Positions 40,145 through 48,126 of a stretch of DNA of 52,225 nucleotides are shown here, piece after piece; position 1 is the first letter of the stretch; each line of letters opens with the position of its first letter. The stretch is from contig VBIC01000085.1 of the NCBI GenBank assembly GCA_005881425.1, forward strand, positions 1 through 52,225. The letters run 5' to 3'. Position numbers and translations under genes: made by a program. The notes beneath the pieces were generated by a model. That model was not told where the DNA came from, searched no databases, and was given only the letters and a program-made list of their open reading frames with translations. The DNA comes from Chloroflexota bacterium (GTDB taxonomy: Bacteria; Chloroflexota; Dormibacteria; CF-121).

Positions 40145-41106
40145 GCCTCGCTCTCCCTGAGCAGCTGGAGGAACCGTTCTTCGAGGCTGCGGGTGCGCGG
40201 CTCCACGGCGTAGACCCGGGCGCCCCGCCGCACCACCTCGGCCACCAGCTCGGGGACGCGCTCCGGCTCGAGCCCGGTGAAGGTGATCCACTCCCCCTCC
40301 ACGACCGGGGCGCCGAAAGCGCCCAGGCGGGCAGCCGGATCGAGCCCCTGGACTCGGAGCCGGACCGTACCATCACCGCGCAGGATCTCGGCCATGGTGC
40401 CCGTGGCTATCACCCTGCCCCGGTCCACCACCGCGACCCGGTCGCAGACCTGCTCCACCTCGCTCAGGAGGTGGGAGTTGAGGAAGACCGCGGTACCGTT
40501 GGCCTTGAGGCGGCGGATGATCTCCCGGACGTCGTGGCGGCCCACGGGGTCGAGGGCGGACGTGGGCTCGTCGAGGAGGACCAGCTCGGGGCGGCCGAGC
40601 AGGGCCACGCCCAGCCCCAGCCGCTGCTGCATGCCCTTGGAATAGCCGCCCACCCGGTCGTCGGCGCGGTCCGCGAGGCCGACCCAGGCGAGCGCTCCGT
40701 CGATCTCCTCCCGCCGGCTGGCGGCCGCGATCCCGGCCAGCTGGCAGTGGAGCCCGAGGACCTCGCGGGCGCTGAGCCACGGCTGGTAGCGGAAGAGCTC
40801 GGGCAGGTAGCCCAGCCGGCGGCGCGTGGACCGGTCTCCCGCCGGAGCGCCCAGCACCCAGGCCTGCCCGGCGGTGGGACGAGCCAGGCCTACGAGCAGC
40901 TTGACGGCGGTGGTCTTGCCCGCGCCGTTGGGGCCGAGGAAGCCGAAGACCTCGGCCCGGCGGACGTCCATGGTCAGCGCCGTGAGCGCGACCGTTCGGC
41001 CGTAGCGTTTGGCCAGGTCCTGGGTGTGGACCGCCAGGGAGGCGGCGCCGGCCGCCTCCCCGGCTGAAACAGGCTCCGGCGTTGGATCAGTGAAGCGAGG
41101 CGGCAA
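40141..41106 (-). CDS. ABC transporter ATP-binding protein (ABC-2 exporter type)
   Basis: About 321 aa. Walker A is FLGPNGAGKTTAVK, the Q-loop region is YLPELFRYQPWLSARE, the signature is YSKGMQQRLGLGVAL, Walker B is LVLLDEPTSALDPVG, and the switch His is in LNSHLLSEVEQ. A C-terminal extension of about 90 residues is typical of drug/antibiotic and Nod-factor-type exporters. The N-terminus is uncertain: no ATG or GTG occurs near the conserved start, so I choose TTG 41106, which overlaps the anti-sigma gene by 20 nt. A CTG at LAVHTQD would be the alternative. Confidence 0.88.
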   Translation of the reverse strand: MPPRFTDPTPEPVSAGEAAGAASLAVHTQDLAKRYGRTVALTALTMDVRRAEVFGFLGPNGAGKTTAVKLLVGLARPTAGQAWVLGAPAGDRSTRRRLGYLPELFRYQPWLSAREVLGLHCQLAGIAAASRREEIDGALAWVGLADRADDRVGGYSKGMQQRLGLGVALLGRPELVLLDEPTSALDPVGRHDVREIIRRLKANGTAVFLNSHLLSEVEQVCDRVAVVDRGRVIATGTMAEILRGDGTVRLRVQGLDPAARLGAFGAPVVEGEWITFTGLEPERVPELVAEVVRRGARVYAVEPRTRSLEERFLQLLRESEA

Positions 41107-42235
41107 TCTGGAGAATCTGGTCGGGGGTGAGCTGGCCCAGGACCGCATAGATGATCCCACCTTTTTGCCATACCACCCCGGCGCCGATGCCGGCGTCGAC
41201 CAGGAGCCCATCTACGCCCTGGACCCGCACCGTCCTGGAGGTGGCGAGCCCGCTGGGGACCGGGACCAGGAGGGTCGACGTCGGGTCCTGGATCGCGCGC
41301 ACCTGGGCAGCAATGTCGGCAGGGACTCCCGGCTGCGAGAGCAGGTAGTCCTCGAGCTGCCTGGCCGAGGCCCCCGTGGAGGTCACGGTGGGAGCGCGAG
41401 TCTCTCCGATCAGGAGCCTGGGGAGGCTCTCCGAGAGCCCGGGGCGCTCCGCGCTCGAGCCCGGGGACGCGCCCGAGGCCTCGGGCAGCGGGCCGTAGAC
41501 CTGGACCAGCGAGGGACCGCTGTCGATGACCAGGACGCTGCCGTCGACGGCGGCCGGCATGGCGGCCGCGTGGAGCCCCTGGCTCTGGGCGGACCGGGCC
41601 AGCTTTCGGGAGTCGAACTGATAGCTGGCGGTGGCCTGTCCCAGCGTGGCGTAGCTGACGGTCGTCCCCACCGCCGCCGGCAGCGCACCGGGAGTCAGCG
41701 CCGGCAACCCGGCGCGCCTGGCCGCCTGGGCCAGGCTGGCGGCCTGCTCCATCCGCGGCGGCGCCGGGGTCCAGGTCAGGGTGCCGTAATCCAGGGTCTG
41801 CCCGGCTCGCAGGTCCGAAGCCGACACCCGCACCGGGGCCACCCTGGTCGGGTGGAAGACCGTGAGCAGACGGGGCGCGACCTCATAACCGGTGAATCCG
41901 ACCAGGAGGGCCGCCGCGACGGCGACCGCCAGGGCCGGCCTGGTGAGACGCCTGGCGTAGGCCGTACCGGGCCCGGACCAGCGCTGGTACCAGCGCAGCG
42001 GGCGCGGCGCCCCGGCCCGCTGGATCCCCGCCATCAGCCGGCCGAAGGCGGCCTCGGCCCGCGGCTCCAGCGCCGGCGTCCGCAGCAGCCGCTCCACCGA
42101 GCCGGCCTGGGTGGCGATCCGCGCCCGCCGCTGCTGGCAGTCCTGGCACCGGTCGTAATGGAGCTGCTGGACACCGCTGATCGCCAGCGGCTCGTCCTGC
42201 ATCCGCCTCAACGTACCGTCATCGAGATGCATCAT
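41087..42235 (-). CDS. Anti-sigma factor-like transmembrane protein
   Basis: 382 aa. A cytoplasmic N-terminus with an HxxxCxxC zinc motif (HYDRCQDC, about 26-33) as in ZAS-type anti-sigma factors, one transmembrane helix (about 100-118, LAVAVAAALLVGFTG), then a 260-residue extracellular domain with alternating Ala/Gly/Ser-rich and beta-rich segments. The ATG overlaps the sigma gene stop (ATGA). It should sequester the ECF sigma factor until an external signal arrives. The outer domain is not recognised. Confidence 0.8.
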   Translation of the reverse strand: MMHLDDGTLRRMQDEPLAISGVQQLHYDRCQDCQQRRARIATQAGSVERLLRTPALEPRAEAAFGRLMAGIQRAGAPRPLRWYQRWSGPGTAYARRLTRPALAVAVAAALLVGFTGYEVAPRLLTVFHPTRVAPVRVSASDLRAGQTLDYGTLTWTPAPPRMEQAASLAQAARRAGLPALTPGALPAAVGTTVSYATLGQATASYQFDSRKLARSAQSQGLHAAAMPAAVDGSVLVIDSGPSLVQVYGPLPEASGASPGSSAERPGLSESLPRLLIGETRAPTVTSTGASARQLEDYLLSQPGVPADIAAQVRAIQDPTSTLLVPVPSGLATSRTVRVQGVDGLLVDAGIGAGVVWQKGGIIYAVLGQLTPDQILQIAASLH

Positions 42236-42774
42236 TTTTCGACCTCCTTGCGAAACGCCGCTTCCGCGCGGCGCAGCATCGTTCCCACGTTGGTAGTGCG
42301 GGTGCCCATGGCGGCGGCGATCTCGGCATAGCTGAGCCCGCTGTAGCGCAAGGCGAGCAGCGCGGCGCTGCGCTCCGGGAGACGGCCGAGGACGGCCCTC
42401 ACCTGGCGCCGCCGCTCGACCTCCTCCACCAGGTCGGCGGGATCCTGGGCCTGCGCCGGCTCGAAGCCCGCGGCCTCGCGGCGGCTGCGCCGGCGCTCGC
42501 CTCGGACCCGGTTGAGCGCGACGTGGGCGGCGGCGGCGTGGAGCCAGCCGGCGGCGCGCTCGGAGTACGGCGACTGACGGCGATGGAAGTCCAGGAAGAC
42601 CTCCTGGGCCACGTCCTCGGCGCCGGCCCGGTCCTGCAGGACCCGGTGGGCGATCGCCAGCACCTTGCCGTACTCGTCGCGAAACAGCCGCTCGAAGGGA
42701 TCGGCCACGCGTCCGCTAACGCGCGCCGGGCGCTCCCCGGTTACGCCCTGGTCGAAGGCGGGGGCGTTCAGCAT
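42232..42774 (-). CDS. ECF sigma factor (sigma-70 family)
   Basis: 180 aa. Region 2 (FERLFRDEYGKVLAIAHRVLQDRAGAEDVAQEVFLDFHRR) and region 4 (LGRLPERSAALLALRYSGLSYAEIAAAMGTRTTNVGTMLRRAEAAFRKE) are both clear, joined by a short basic linker. It drives transcription of a stress or envelope regulon, usually including its own operon. I use ATG 42774; GTG starts at 42789 (longer) or at VADPFERLF (shorter) are possible. The genes downstream (anti-sigma, ABC exporter, DUF4032) are the likely regulon core. Confidence 0.93.
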   Translation of the reverse strand: MLNAPAFDQGVTGERPARVSGRVADPFERLFRDEYGKVLAIAHRVLQDRAGAEDVAQEVFLDFHRRQSPYSERAAGWLHAAAAHVALNRVRGERRRSRREAAGFEPAQAQDPADLVEEVERRRQVRAVLGRLPERSAALLALRYSGLSYAEIAAAMGTRTTNVGTMLRRAEAAFRKEVEK

Positions 42775-42819
42775 CCACCCTGTCAGCACCGCCCAGGCCC
42801 CGAATGTGACGCCCGGAGC

Positions 42820-43437
42820 TCAGGATGCGGCCGCCACCCAGGCCGCCCCAAGGCTTTCCCAGATCCAGCCGGCCCACTTAAGGTACTGGGCGTCCGAGGG
42901 GTGAAGCCGGTCGGCCGCCCACCACCCGGGCCGATCCGCGCCCGACCGGCTGACCTCGGTCAGGTCGATCCACAGGAACCCCCGGCCCTGGGCCTCCTGG
43001 CGGGCGATGGCGTTGAAGGCGTCGATCCGGGCTGAAAGGGCCGCGGGCGCGTCGAAGGTGGAGGCTGTGGGCGCCCGGGAGAAGTCCGGGATCGACAGGG
43101 CGGCCGTCCGCCCCACGGCCAGGTCGAAGCTCCGGACGAAGTCGTAGATCAGCCCCAGGTTGCGCCGGTAGCCGTCCGGCGCCACTCGCTGAACCACGTC
43201 GTTGGCCCCGATCAGGACGGTGCACAGGTCGGGAGGCGCGGCCACCTGGACCAGCTCGCGATCGATCAGGTCGCGGGTGGTAAAGCCGTCGACGGCGGGG
43301 TTGTGGACCTGGACCGGGGCGCCGGCCTCCTCCCGGAGCCGGCGGGCGAGGTAGGAGGGGAAGTTCGAAGACTCCCGGCTGGCTCCGGTCCCGATCGTGT
43401 AGGAGTCGCCCAGGGCGAGGTAGCGGAGGCCGGCCAC
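42820..43437 (-). CDS. SGNH/GDSL-type hydrolase
   Basis: 205-aa lipase/esterase-like protein. Block I is LALGDSYTIGTG (nucleophile Ser), block III is IGANDV, and block V is ADRLHPSD with the catalytic Asp and His. No signal peptide is visible with this start, so it is probably cytosolic. GTG 43437 is selected because TACAAT lies exactly 6 nt upstream; a TTG 21 nt further up would place the -10 inside the gene. Divergent from the mce operon, it could process imported or exported lipid esters (inference). Confidence 0.85.
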   Translation of the reverse strand: MAGLRYLALGDSYTIGTGASRESSNFPSYLARRLREEAGAPVQVHNPAVDGFTTRDLIDRELVQVAAPPDLCTVLIGANDVVQRVAPDGYRRNLGLIYDFVRSFDLAVGRTAALSIPDFSRAPTASTFDAPAALSARIDAFNAIARQEAQGRGFLWIDLTEVSRSGADRPGWWAADRLHPSDAQYLKWAGWIWESLGAAWVAAAS

Positions 43438-43443
43438 CGCCGG

Positions 43444-43449
43444 ATTGTA
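43444..43449 (-). promoter_or_regulatory. -10 box of leaderless SGNH hydrolase gene
   Basis: TACAAT on the minus strand (complement of 43444-43449), 6 nt before GTG 43437. No clear -35. Confidence 0.55.
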
Positions 43450-43496
43450 GAGAGTCAATCTGAGTGTGCCACTTGGCGATATAGCTCAGCTTGCCG

Positions 43497-43504
43497 TATA
43501 CAAT
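43497..43504 (+). promoter_or_regulatory. -10 box of the mce operon
   Basis: TATACAAT (hexamer TACAAT 43499-43504). Six nt later comes ATG 43511, the start of a 14-codon leader ORF. A TTGGCG at 43473-43478 has a 20-nt spacer, too long for a normal -35, so recognition may rely on the extended -10 or an activator. Confidence 0.55.
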
Positions 43505-43510
43505 CAAGTG

Positions 43511-43555
43511 ATGGGGTCGGTTGAACACCGCCCTGGAGGGAGAAGCGGCAGCTGA
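43511..43555 (+). CDS. 14-codon leader ORF of the mce operon
   Basis: ATG 43511 to TGA 43553-43555 encodes MGSVEHRPGGRSGS. The start is 6 nt after TACAAT, as for other leaderless genes here, and the stop overlaps the first YrbE start as TGATG. A GGAGGGAG Shine-Dalgarno-like run (43535-43542) lies inside it, 12 nt before the YrbE ATG. It could couple translation, so that leaderless initiation feeds the first permease gene, or it could act as a regulatory leader peptide. Confidence 0.5.
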   Translation: MGSVEHRPGGRSGS

Positions 43556-44331
43556 TGGTCCGAGCCCGCCACTCGGTGCGAGACGTGGGAGAGCTGACGC
43601 TCCTCTTCCTTCACGCTCTTCGCGGAGCCGTCAGGCGGCCCTTCTACTGGAAGGAGTTCGTCGACCAGGCCCGCTTCATCCTCACTGCCAACTTCATCCC
43701 CCTCCTGCTCACCGGCGTGGGCTGGGGGGTGATCGTCTCCCTGGAGGCGGGCCATTTCTTCCACAGCGCCAGCAGCGAGTACCGTCTCGGCGGCTTCAGC
43801 GTCATGGCCAACGTCCGCGAATTCGCACCGGTCGCGACCGGATTGATGATCGCCGCCGTCAGCGGCACGGCCATCGTCGCCGACCTCGGCGCTCGCCAGG
43901 TGCGCCAGGAGCTCGAGGCGCTCAGCGTCATGGGCCTCTCCAACGTCCTGTTCGTGGTCACACCCCGGGCGCTCGCCCTGATGCTGATGAGCGCGCTCTA
44001 CAACCTTCCCATGATCGTCTTCACCACCGCCTCCGGCTTCCTGGTCGCCGTGGTGGTGGTGGGCGTCAACGCGGGCGCGTTCATGTCCAGCTTCTGGACC
44101 CAGGGAACGCTGGTGGACCTCTTCGGCGGCGAGCTCAAGTGCATTCTCTTCGGCGCGCTGGTAGCCGCCATCTGCATCTACAAGGGCGTCACCGCCAGGG
44201 GCGGGGCGGAAGGCGTTGCCCGCGCGGTCCACTCCGGGGTGGTCTGGTGCTTCGTCGGGATCCAGGCGGTGGAATGGTTTTACACGCCCACAGTCCTGGC
44301 CCTTTTTCACGGCCAGAACGTCCTCAGGTAA
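43555..44331 (+). CDS. Mce-system permease YrbE/MlaE, first copy
   Basis: 258-aa MlaE-family inner membrane permease. It has about five hydrophobic helices and the conserved cytoplasmic motif QELEALSVMGLSNVLFVVTPR (EExxALxxMG type), which docks to the ATPase. It forms the transmembrane core with the second YrbE protein. ATG 43555 overlaps the leader ORF stop. Confidence 0.93.
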   Translation: MVRARHSVRDVGELTLLFLHALRGAVRRPFYWKEFVDQARFILTANFIPLLLTGVGWGVIVSLEAGHFFHSASSEYRLGGFSVMANVREFAPVATGLMIAAVSGTAIVADLGARQVRQELEALSVMGLSNVLFVVTPRALALMLMSALYNLPMIVFTTASGFLVAVVVVGVNAGAFMSSFWTQGTLVDLFGGELKCILFGALVAAICIYKGVTARGGAEGVARAVHSGVVWCFVGIQAVEWFYTPTVLALFHGQNVLR

Positions 44332-44334
44332 GCC

Positions 44335-45177
44335 ATGGCCCTCAAGACCCTCAAGCCGCAGAGCCTCGACCGGCCGGTTTCCTCGCCGCCCTTCTGGGCG
44401 ACTGGACTCACGTTATTCGACGTGTTCGGGGAGATCGTGCTCTTCTCGATACGGTCGCTCGCGGCCATACCTCGGGCGCTTCGGTACAGCGGCGAGATCT
44501 GGTGGTATGCGGCCTTCCTGGCCATCGGGTCGACGCCGGTGGCGGTCGCGATGACCTTCTTCTCAGGCGCGGAGTGCTCGGTCGAGGGCTACTACTCGCT
44601 GCACCAGCTGGGCGGAGCTGAGGCGCTGGCGGGCGTCTTCAACGCGCTTTGCGACATGCGCGAGATCACGCCGCTGTTCTTCGGCTTCGCCATCGGCGCC
44701 AAGATCGGATGCGGGCTGGTGGCGGAGCTCGGCACGATGCGGATCAACGAGGAGATCGACGCGTTGGAGACCATGGGTGTTCCGTCGGTCCCCTTCCTGG
44801 TCACGACCCGCATGCTCGGGGCGTTCCTGGTGCTGCCGCTGATGTACGTGCTCTCCCTGGCCACCAGCTTCCTGGCCAGCTGGATCGTCCAGCGCTACCA
44901 GATCGGCCTTGTCTCCAACGGAGTCTACTTCGGCTACTTCTGGCGCTACACGAACGTGACCGACTTCTCCTACTCCCTCATCAAGGCCATCGTCTTCGCC
45001 TTTCTCGTCATCTGTGTGGGCGTCTACTACGGCTATCACGTCCGAGGCGGGGCCGTGGGCATCGGCCGGGCGGTCGCCAAGACCATGGCGGTCAGCCTGG
45101 TGATGACGGTCGTCACCAACGCCATCCTCACCCAGATCTTCTGGGGCCAGAACCCCAATCTGCCCATCCCAACATGA
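44335..45177 (+). CDS. Mce-system permease YrbE/MlaE, second copy
   Basis: 280-aa MlaE-family permease with NEEIDALETMGVPSVPFLVTTRMLG and the typical helices (GFAIGAKIGCGLVAELGTMRI). It starts 3 nt after the first YrbE gene. Paired unequal YrbE subunits are typical of actinobacterial mce operons, whereas proteobacterial Mla uses a homodimer. Confidence 0.93.
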   Translation: MALKTLKPQSLDRPVSSPPFWATGLTLFDVFGEIVLFSIRSLAAIPRALRYSGEIWWYAAFLAIGSTPVAVAMTFFSGAECSVEGYYSLHQLGGAEALAGVFNALCDMREITPLFFGFAIGAKIGCGLVAELGTMRINEEIDALETMGVPSVPFLVTTRMLGAFLVLPLMYVLSLATSFLASWIVQRYQIGLVSNGVYFGYFWRYTNVTDFSYSLIKAIVFAFLVICVGVYYGYHVRGGAVGIGRAVAKTMAVSLVMTVVTNAILTQIFWGQNPNLPIPT

Positions 45178-45968
45178 GTGCACCCGGAAACGGCCGCAGC
45201 CCGATGACCAACGGCGAGTGGATGATCGAGTGCGACGACATCTACAAGGCCTTCGACGGCCACCCGGTGCTGAGCGGCGTCGATTGCCAGATCCCCGCCG
45301 GGAAGATCTCGGTCGTGATGGGGCCCTCCGGAACCGGCAAGAGCGTTCTCCTGCGCCATATCGTCGGGCTCCTCACACCGGACCGCGGCGACGTGCGGGT
45401 CGCCGGCAAGAGCGTTCCCCGGTTGAACGAGGAGGACCTCCTCGAGCTGCGTCGCAACGTGGGCATGCTGTTCCAGGACGGGGCGCTGTTCTCCTCGATG
45501 AACCTCTACGACAACGTCGCCTTTCCCCTGCGTCAACACACGAAGAAGTCGGAGTCCGAGATCCGAGAGATCGTCAAGCAGCGTCTCGACGAGGTCGGGC
45601 TCCTCGGCTCCGAGCAGAAGATGCCCAACGAGCTGTCGGGCGGAATGCGCAAACGCGCCGGGTTCGCCCGCGCCCTCGTACTCGAGCCCGAGATCCTCCT
45701 CTTCGACGAACCGGACAGCGGGCTCGACCCGGTCCGCACCGCCCTGCTCTGCGACCTGATCAAGGAGATTCAACGAAAGTATGGATCGACGGGCATCGTG
45801 ATCAGCCACGACATCAAGTCGTGCTTCAACATCGGCGATCACATCGTGCTCCTGCACGGCGGCAAAGTGGTGGAACAGGGTTCGAAGGAGCAGATCCAGC
45901 AATCGCAAAATCCCTTCACCCAGCAGTTCATCAAGGGTGGGATCGAGGGACCGCTGGGAATGGAATGA
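45174..45968 (+). CDS. Mce-system ATP-binding protein (Mkl/MceG/MlaF-like)
   Basis: 264-aa ABC ATPase. Walker A is MGPSGTGKSVLLRHIVGL, the Q-loop is GMLFQDGALFSSMNLYDNVAFPL, the signature is ELSGGMRKRAGFARAL and Walker B is ILLFDEPDSGLDP, the combination seen in MlaF/MceG. ATGA overlaps on both sides show strict coupling to YrbE and Mce. In actinobacteria this ATPase is usually encoded away from the mce operons; here it is inside. Confidence 0.93.
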   Translation: MSAPGNGRSPMTNGEWMIECDDIYKAFDGHPVLSGVDCQIPAGKISVVMGPSGTGKSVLLRHIVGLLTPDRGDVRVAGKSVPRLNEEDLLELRRNVGMLFQDGALFSSMNLYDNVAFPLRQHTKKSESEIREIVKQRLDEVGLLGSEQKMPNELSGGMRKRAGFARALVLEPEILLFDEPDSGLDPVRTALLCDLIKEIQRKYGSTGIVISHDIKSCFNIGDHIVLLHGGKVVEQGSKEQIQQSQNPFTQQFIKGGIEGPLGME

Positions 45969-47071
45969 GCGACGCCATCGCTCGTTTCGGCTCCCGCTAC
46001 CGGGCCGCGCTGCTGCTCGGCCTCCTGGTGGTGCTTGCAATCGCCTCGTACCGCATCGTCGCCGGGTTGACCGAGTACCGGCTCGTCATCCCGATCGATT
46101 CGGCGGACGGCCTCTACGCCGGCAGTGACGTCCTGATCGCCGGAGCCAGAGCCGGCACCGTCCGTGACATCCGTCTCGACGGGTCGCAGGCGCTGGTCAC
46201 GATCGGGCTGGACGAAGCCCACGCGCCCGTTCACAGCGACGCCCGGGTGGCGGTGCGGCCCAAGAGCCTGCTGGGCGAGAAGTACGTCGCGCTCGACCCG
46301 GGCAGCAGCGGCAACATGCTGAGCAGCGGCTCGACGATGCCGCGGCGGCAGGTGGCGCGTGCCGTCGACCTGCAGGACGTCGTCAACAGCCTCGATCAAC
46401 CGACCCGCGAGAAGCTGCGCACCCTCGTCCTCGAGCTGGGCGGCGGGCTGAGCGGGCAGGGGACGGCGCTCAACCAGACCTTCAGCTCCGGTCGCAAGGA
46501 CCTCGACGACCTGGCGGCGATCGCCAACACTCTGGCCGCCCGTGACGCCGACCTGGAACAGGTGATCCAGGGGCTGGATCAGGTCACCGCCGAGCTGGCC
46601 CGCAGCGACCGCAGCCAGCAGCTGGGAGGCCTGATCCAGAATTCCCAAACGCTGCTCGCCTCCCTGGCCCAGCAGGACGCCCAGATCAAGACCGCTCTGG
46701 TCGAAGCGAACGCCGCCCTTCAGCGCAACGACACCGCCCTGCAGGGCACGGCCGGCGCCCTGAACGGCATCTTCGTCCAGGCGCCGCAGCTGATGAGCCT
46801 GACCAATGAGCTGACCGCCGACCTGGCCAACGGGATGGCCAACAATGTCGCGGGCCGGCACCTCACCCAGTTCGATGACAGCATGCGGGCGACCCGGGTG
46901 GTCTTCGGCGCCAGGGATGCCGCGGGCAACTACGCGACACGAGTCAGCGTGGTGGTCGGGCCGGTGGCGGGCAACGGCGCGGCGTCACCTGTGAGCGGGA
47001 CGCCCGCGCCCGCCTCGCCGGGCGCTTTCGAGGCGGTCCTTGGGATCCTGCTCAAGGGTTCGCGGCCATGA
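45965..47071 (+). CDS. Mce/MlaD protein 1
   Basis: 368-aa substrate-binding protein with one N-terminal transmembrane helix (about 13-32), an MCE beta-barrel domain (about 37-118: YRLVIPIDSADGLYAGSDVLIAGARAGTV... PKSLLGEKYVALDPG), then a long helical region (about 140-300) rich in Gln, Leu and Asp that would form the lipid tunnel, and an Ala/Pro-rich end. Six such proteins make a hexameric needle. ATGA overlap with the ATPase gene. Confidence 0.9.
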   Translation: MSDAIARFGSRYRAALLLGLLVVLAIASYRIVAGLTEYRLVIPIDSADGLYAGSDVLIAGARAGTVRDIRLDGSQALVTIGLDEAHAPVHSDARVAVRPKSLLGEKYVALDPGSSGNMLSSGSTMPRRQVARAVDLQDVVNSLDQPTREKLRTLVLELGGGLSGQGTALNQTFSSGRKDLDDLAAIANTLAARDADLEQVIQGLDQVTAELARSDRSQQLGGLIQNSQTLLASLAQQDAQIKTALVEANAALQRNDTALQGTAGALNGIFVQAPQLMSLTNELTADLANGMANNVAGRHLTQFDDSMRATRVVFGARDAAGNYATRVSVVVGPVAGNGAASPVSGTPAPASPGAFEAVLGILLKGSRP

Positions 47072-48126
47072 GAGGGCGCCACAACCTGCCTGTCTTTCTC
47101 GGCTACGCCGCGATCAGCCTGCTGGTGCTCGCCTACCTGGTGACCCAGATGGGCGGCGACTTCAACCTGACCGGCGCCTATCACCTGCGGGCCATGTTCC
47201 AGACCGCCACGGACCTGGTCCCGGGCGACGACGTGACCATGTCGGGGATCCGGGTTGGGAAGGTCGAGTCCCTCCATCCGTCCTCGTCCGGCGTGGAGGT
47301 CTTGCTGACCCTGCACGGCGACGGGACGCCGGTCTACGAAGACGCCCGCGCCGTCATCCGCGAGAAGAACCTGCTGGGAGAGGCCTATGTCGAGGTCAAC
47401 CGCGGCCAGGACCGCGCCCAGCCCATGCCGGACGGCGGGCGAATCACGCAGGACCACACACTCACTCCGGTCGAGGTCGACCAGGTCCTGAATACGCTCG
47501 ACCCGCAGGTCCGCGACCGTCTGGCCATGGTGATCAACACCCTCGGCCAGGCGACGGCCGGCCGGGGCGCTGATCTGAACGCTTCCGCCGGCGACGTCCA
47601 GCAGCTGGCCGTCGACCTGCAGGTGATCTCCCACACCCTGGCCCAGAGCTCGGGCAACCTCGACGCCCTGATCGCGGACCTGCGCAAGGTGATGGAGACG
47701 ATCGCGGCCTGGCACGCGCAGTTCCGTGGCCTGATCGCGAACTGGGACCTGGTCATGCAGACCCTCGCCTCACGCGAGGCCGCGCTCCAGGGCACCGTGA
47801 CCGAGCAGGACCGGGTGATGACGATTCTGGACACCGCCCTCGCCGGGAGCGCTCCCCAGGCGCTGCATGAGGCGCTGGCCACGGCGCCGTCGACGCTGGC
47901 CAACGCCAACCAGTACCTGGCGAGCGGTAAGACCGGGTTCGGCGTGGTCCAGCAGGACACCCCCGGAATCGCCCAGCTCTTCAACCAGCTCGCTTCGGTG
48001 ATGAGCGGCGTCGGCGTGGCCGAGGAAGCGGGAGCGCCGGACAAGGGGCAGGTTGTGCACATGTGGCGTGTGTACTGCCGGGGGCCTTGCTTCCAGACGG
48101 GGGCCCAGACGGGGACTCAGCAATGA
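47068..48126 (+). CDS. Mce/MlaD protein 2
   Basis: 352 aa. N-terminal helix about 8-26; MCE domain about 38-115 (YHLRAMFQTATDLVPGDDVTMSGIRVGKVESL, REKNLLGEAYVEVNRG); helical needle region about 135-300; two cysteines near the C-terminus (YCRGPCFQ) could form a disulfide. ATGA overlaps at both ends. Confidence 0.9.
   Translation: MRGRHNLPVFLGYAAISLLVLAYLVTQMGGDFNLTGAYHLRAMFQTATDLVPGDDVTMSGIRVGKVESLHPSSSGVEVLLTLHGDGTPVYEDARAVIREKNLLGEAYVEVNRGQDRAQPMPDGGRITQDHTLTPVEVDQVLNTLDPQVRDRLAMVINTLGQATAGRGADLNASAGDVQQLAVDLQVISHTLAQSSGNLDALIADLRKVMETIAAWHAQFRGLIANWDLVMQTLASREAALQGTVTEQDRVMTILDTALAGSAPQALHEALATAPSTLANANQYLASGKTGFGVVQQDTPGIAQLFNQLASVMSGVGVAEEAGAPDKGQVVHMWRVYCRGPCFQTGAQTGTQQ

Noticed and set aside
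43473-43540. Possible tRNA gene: GGCGATATAGCTCAGC resembles a tRNA 5' end and D-arm, and GGTTGAACACC resembles a T-arm.
   Set aside because: No matching 3' acceptor strand (TATCGCC) occurs downstream, there is no anticodon stem, and the segment carries the mce promoter and leader ORF.
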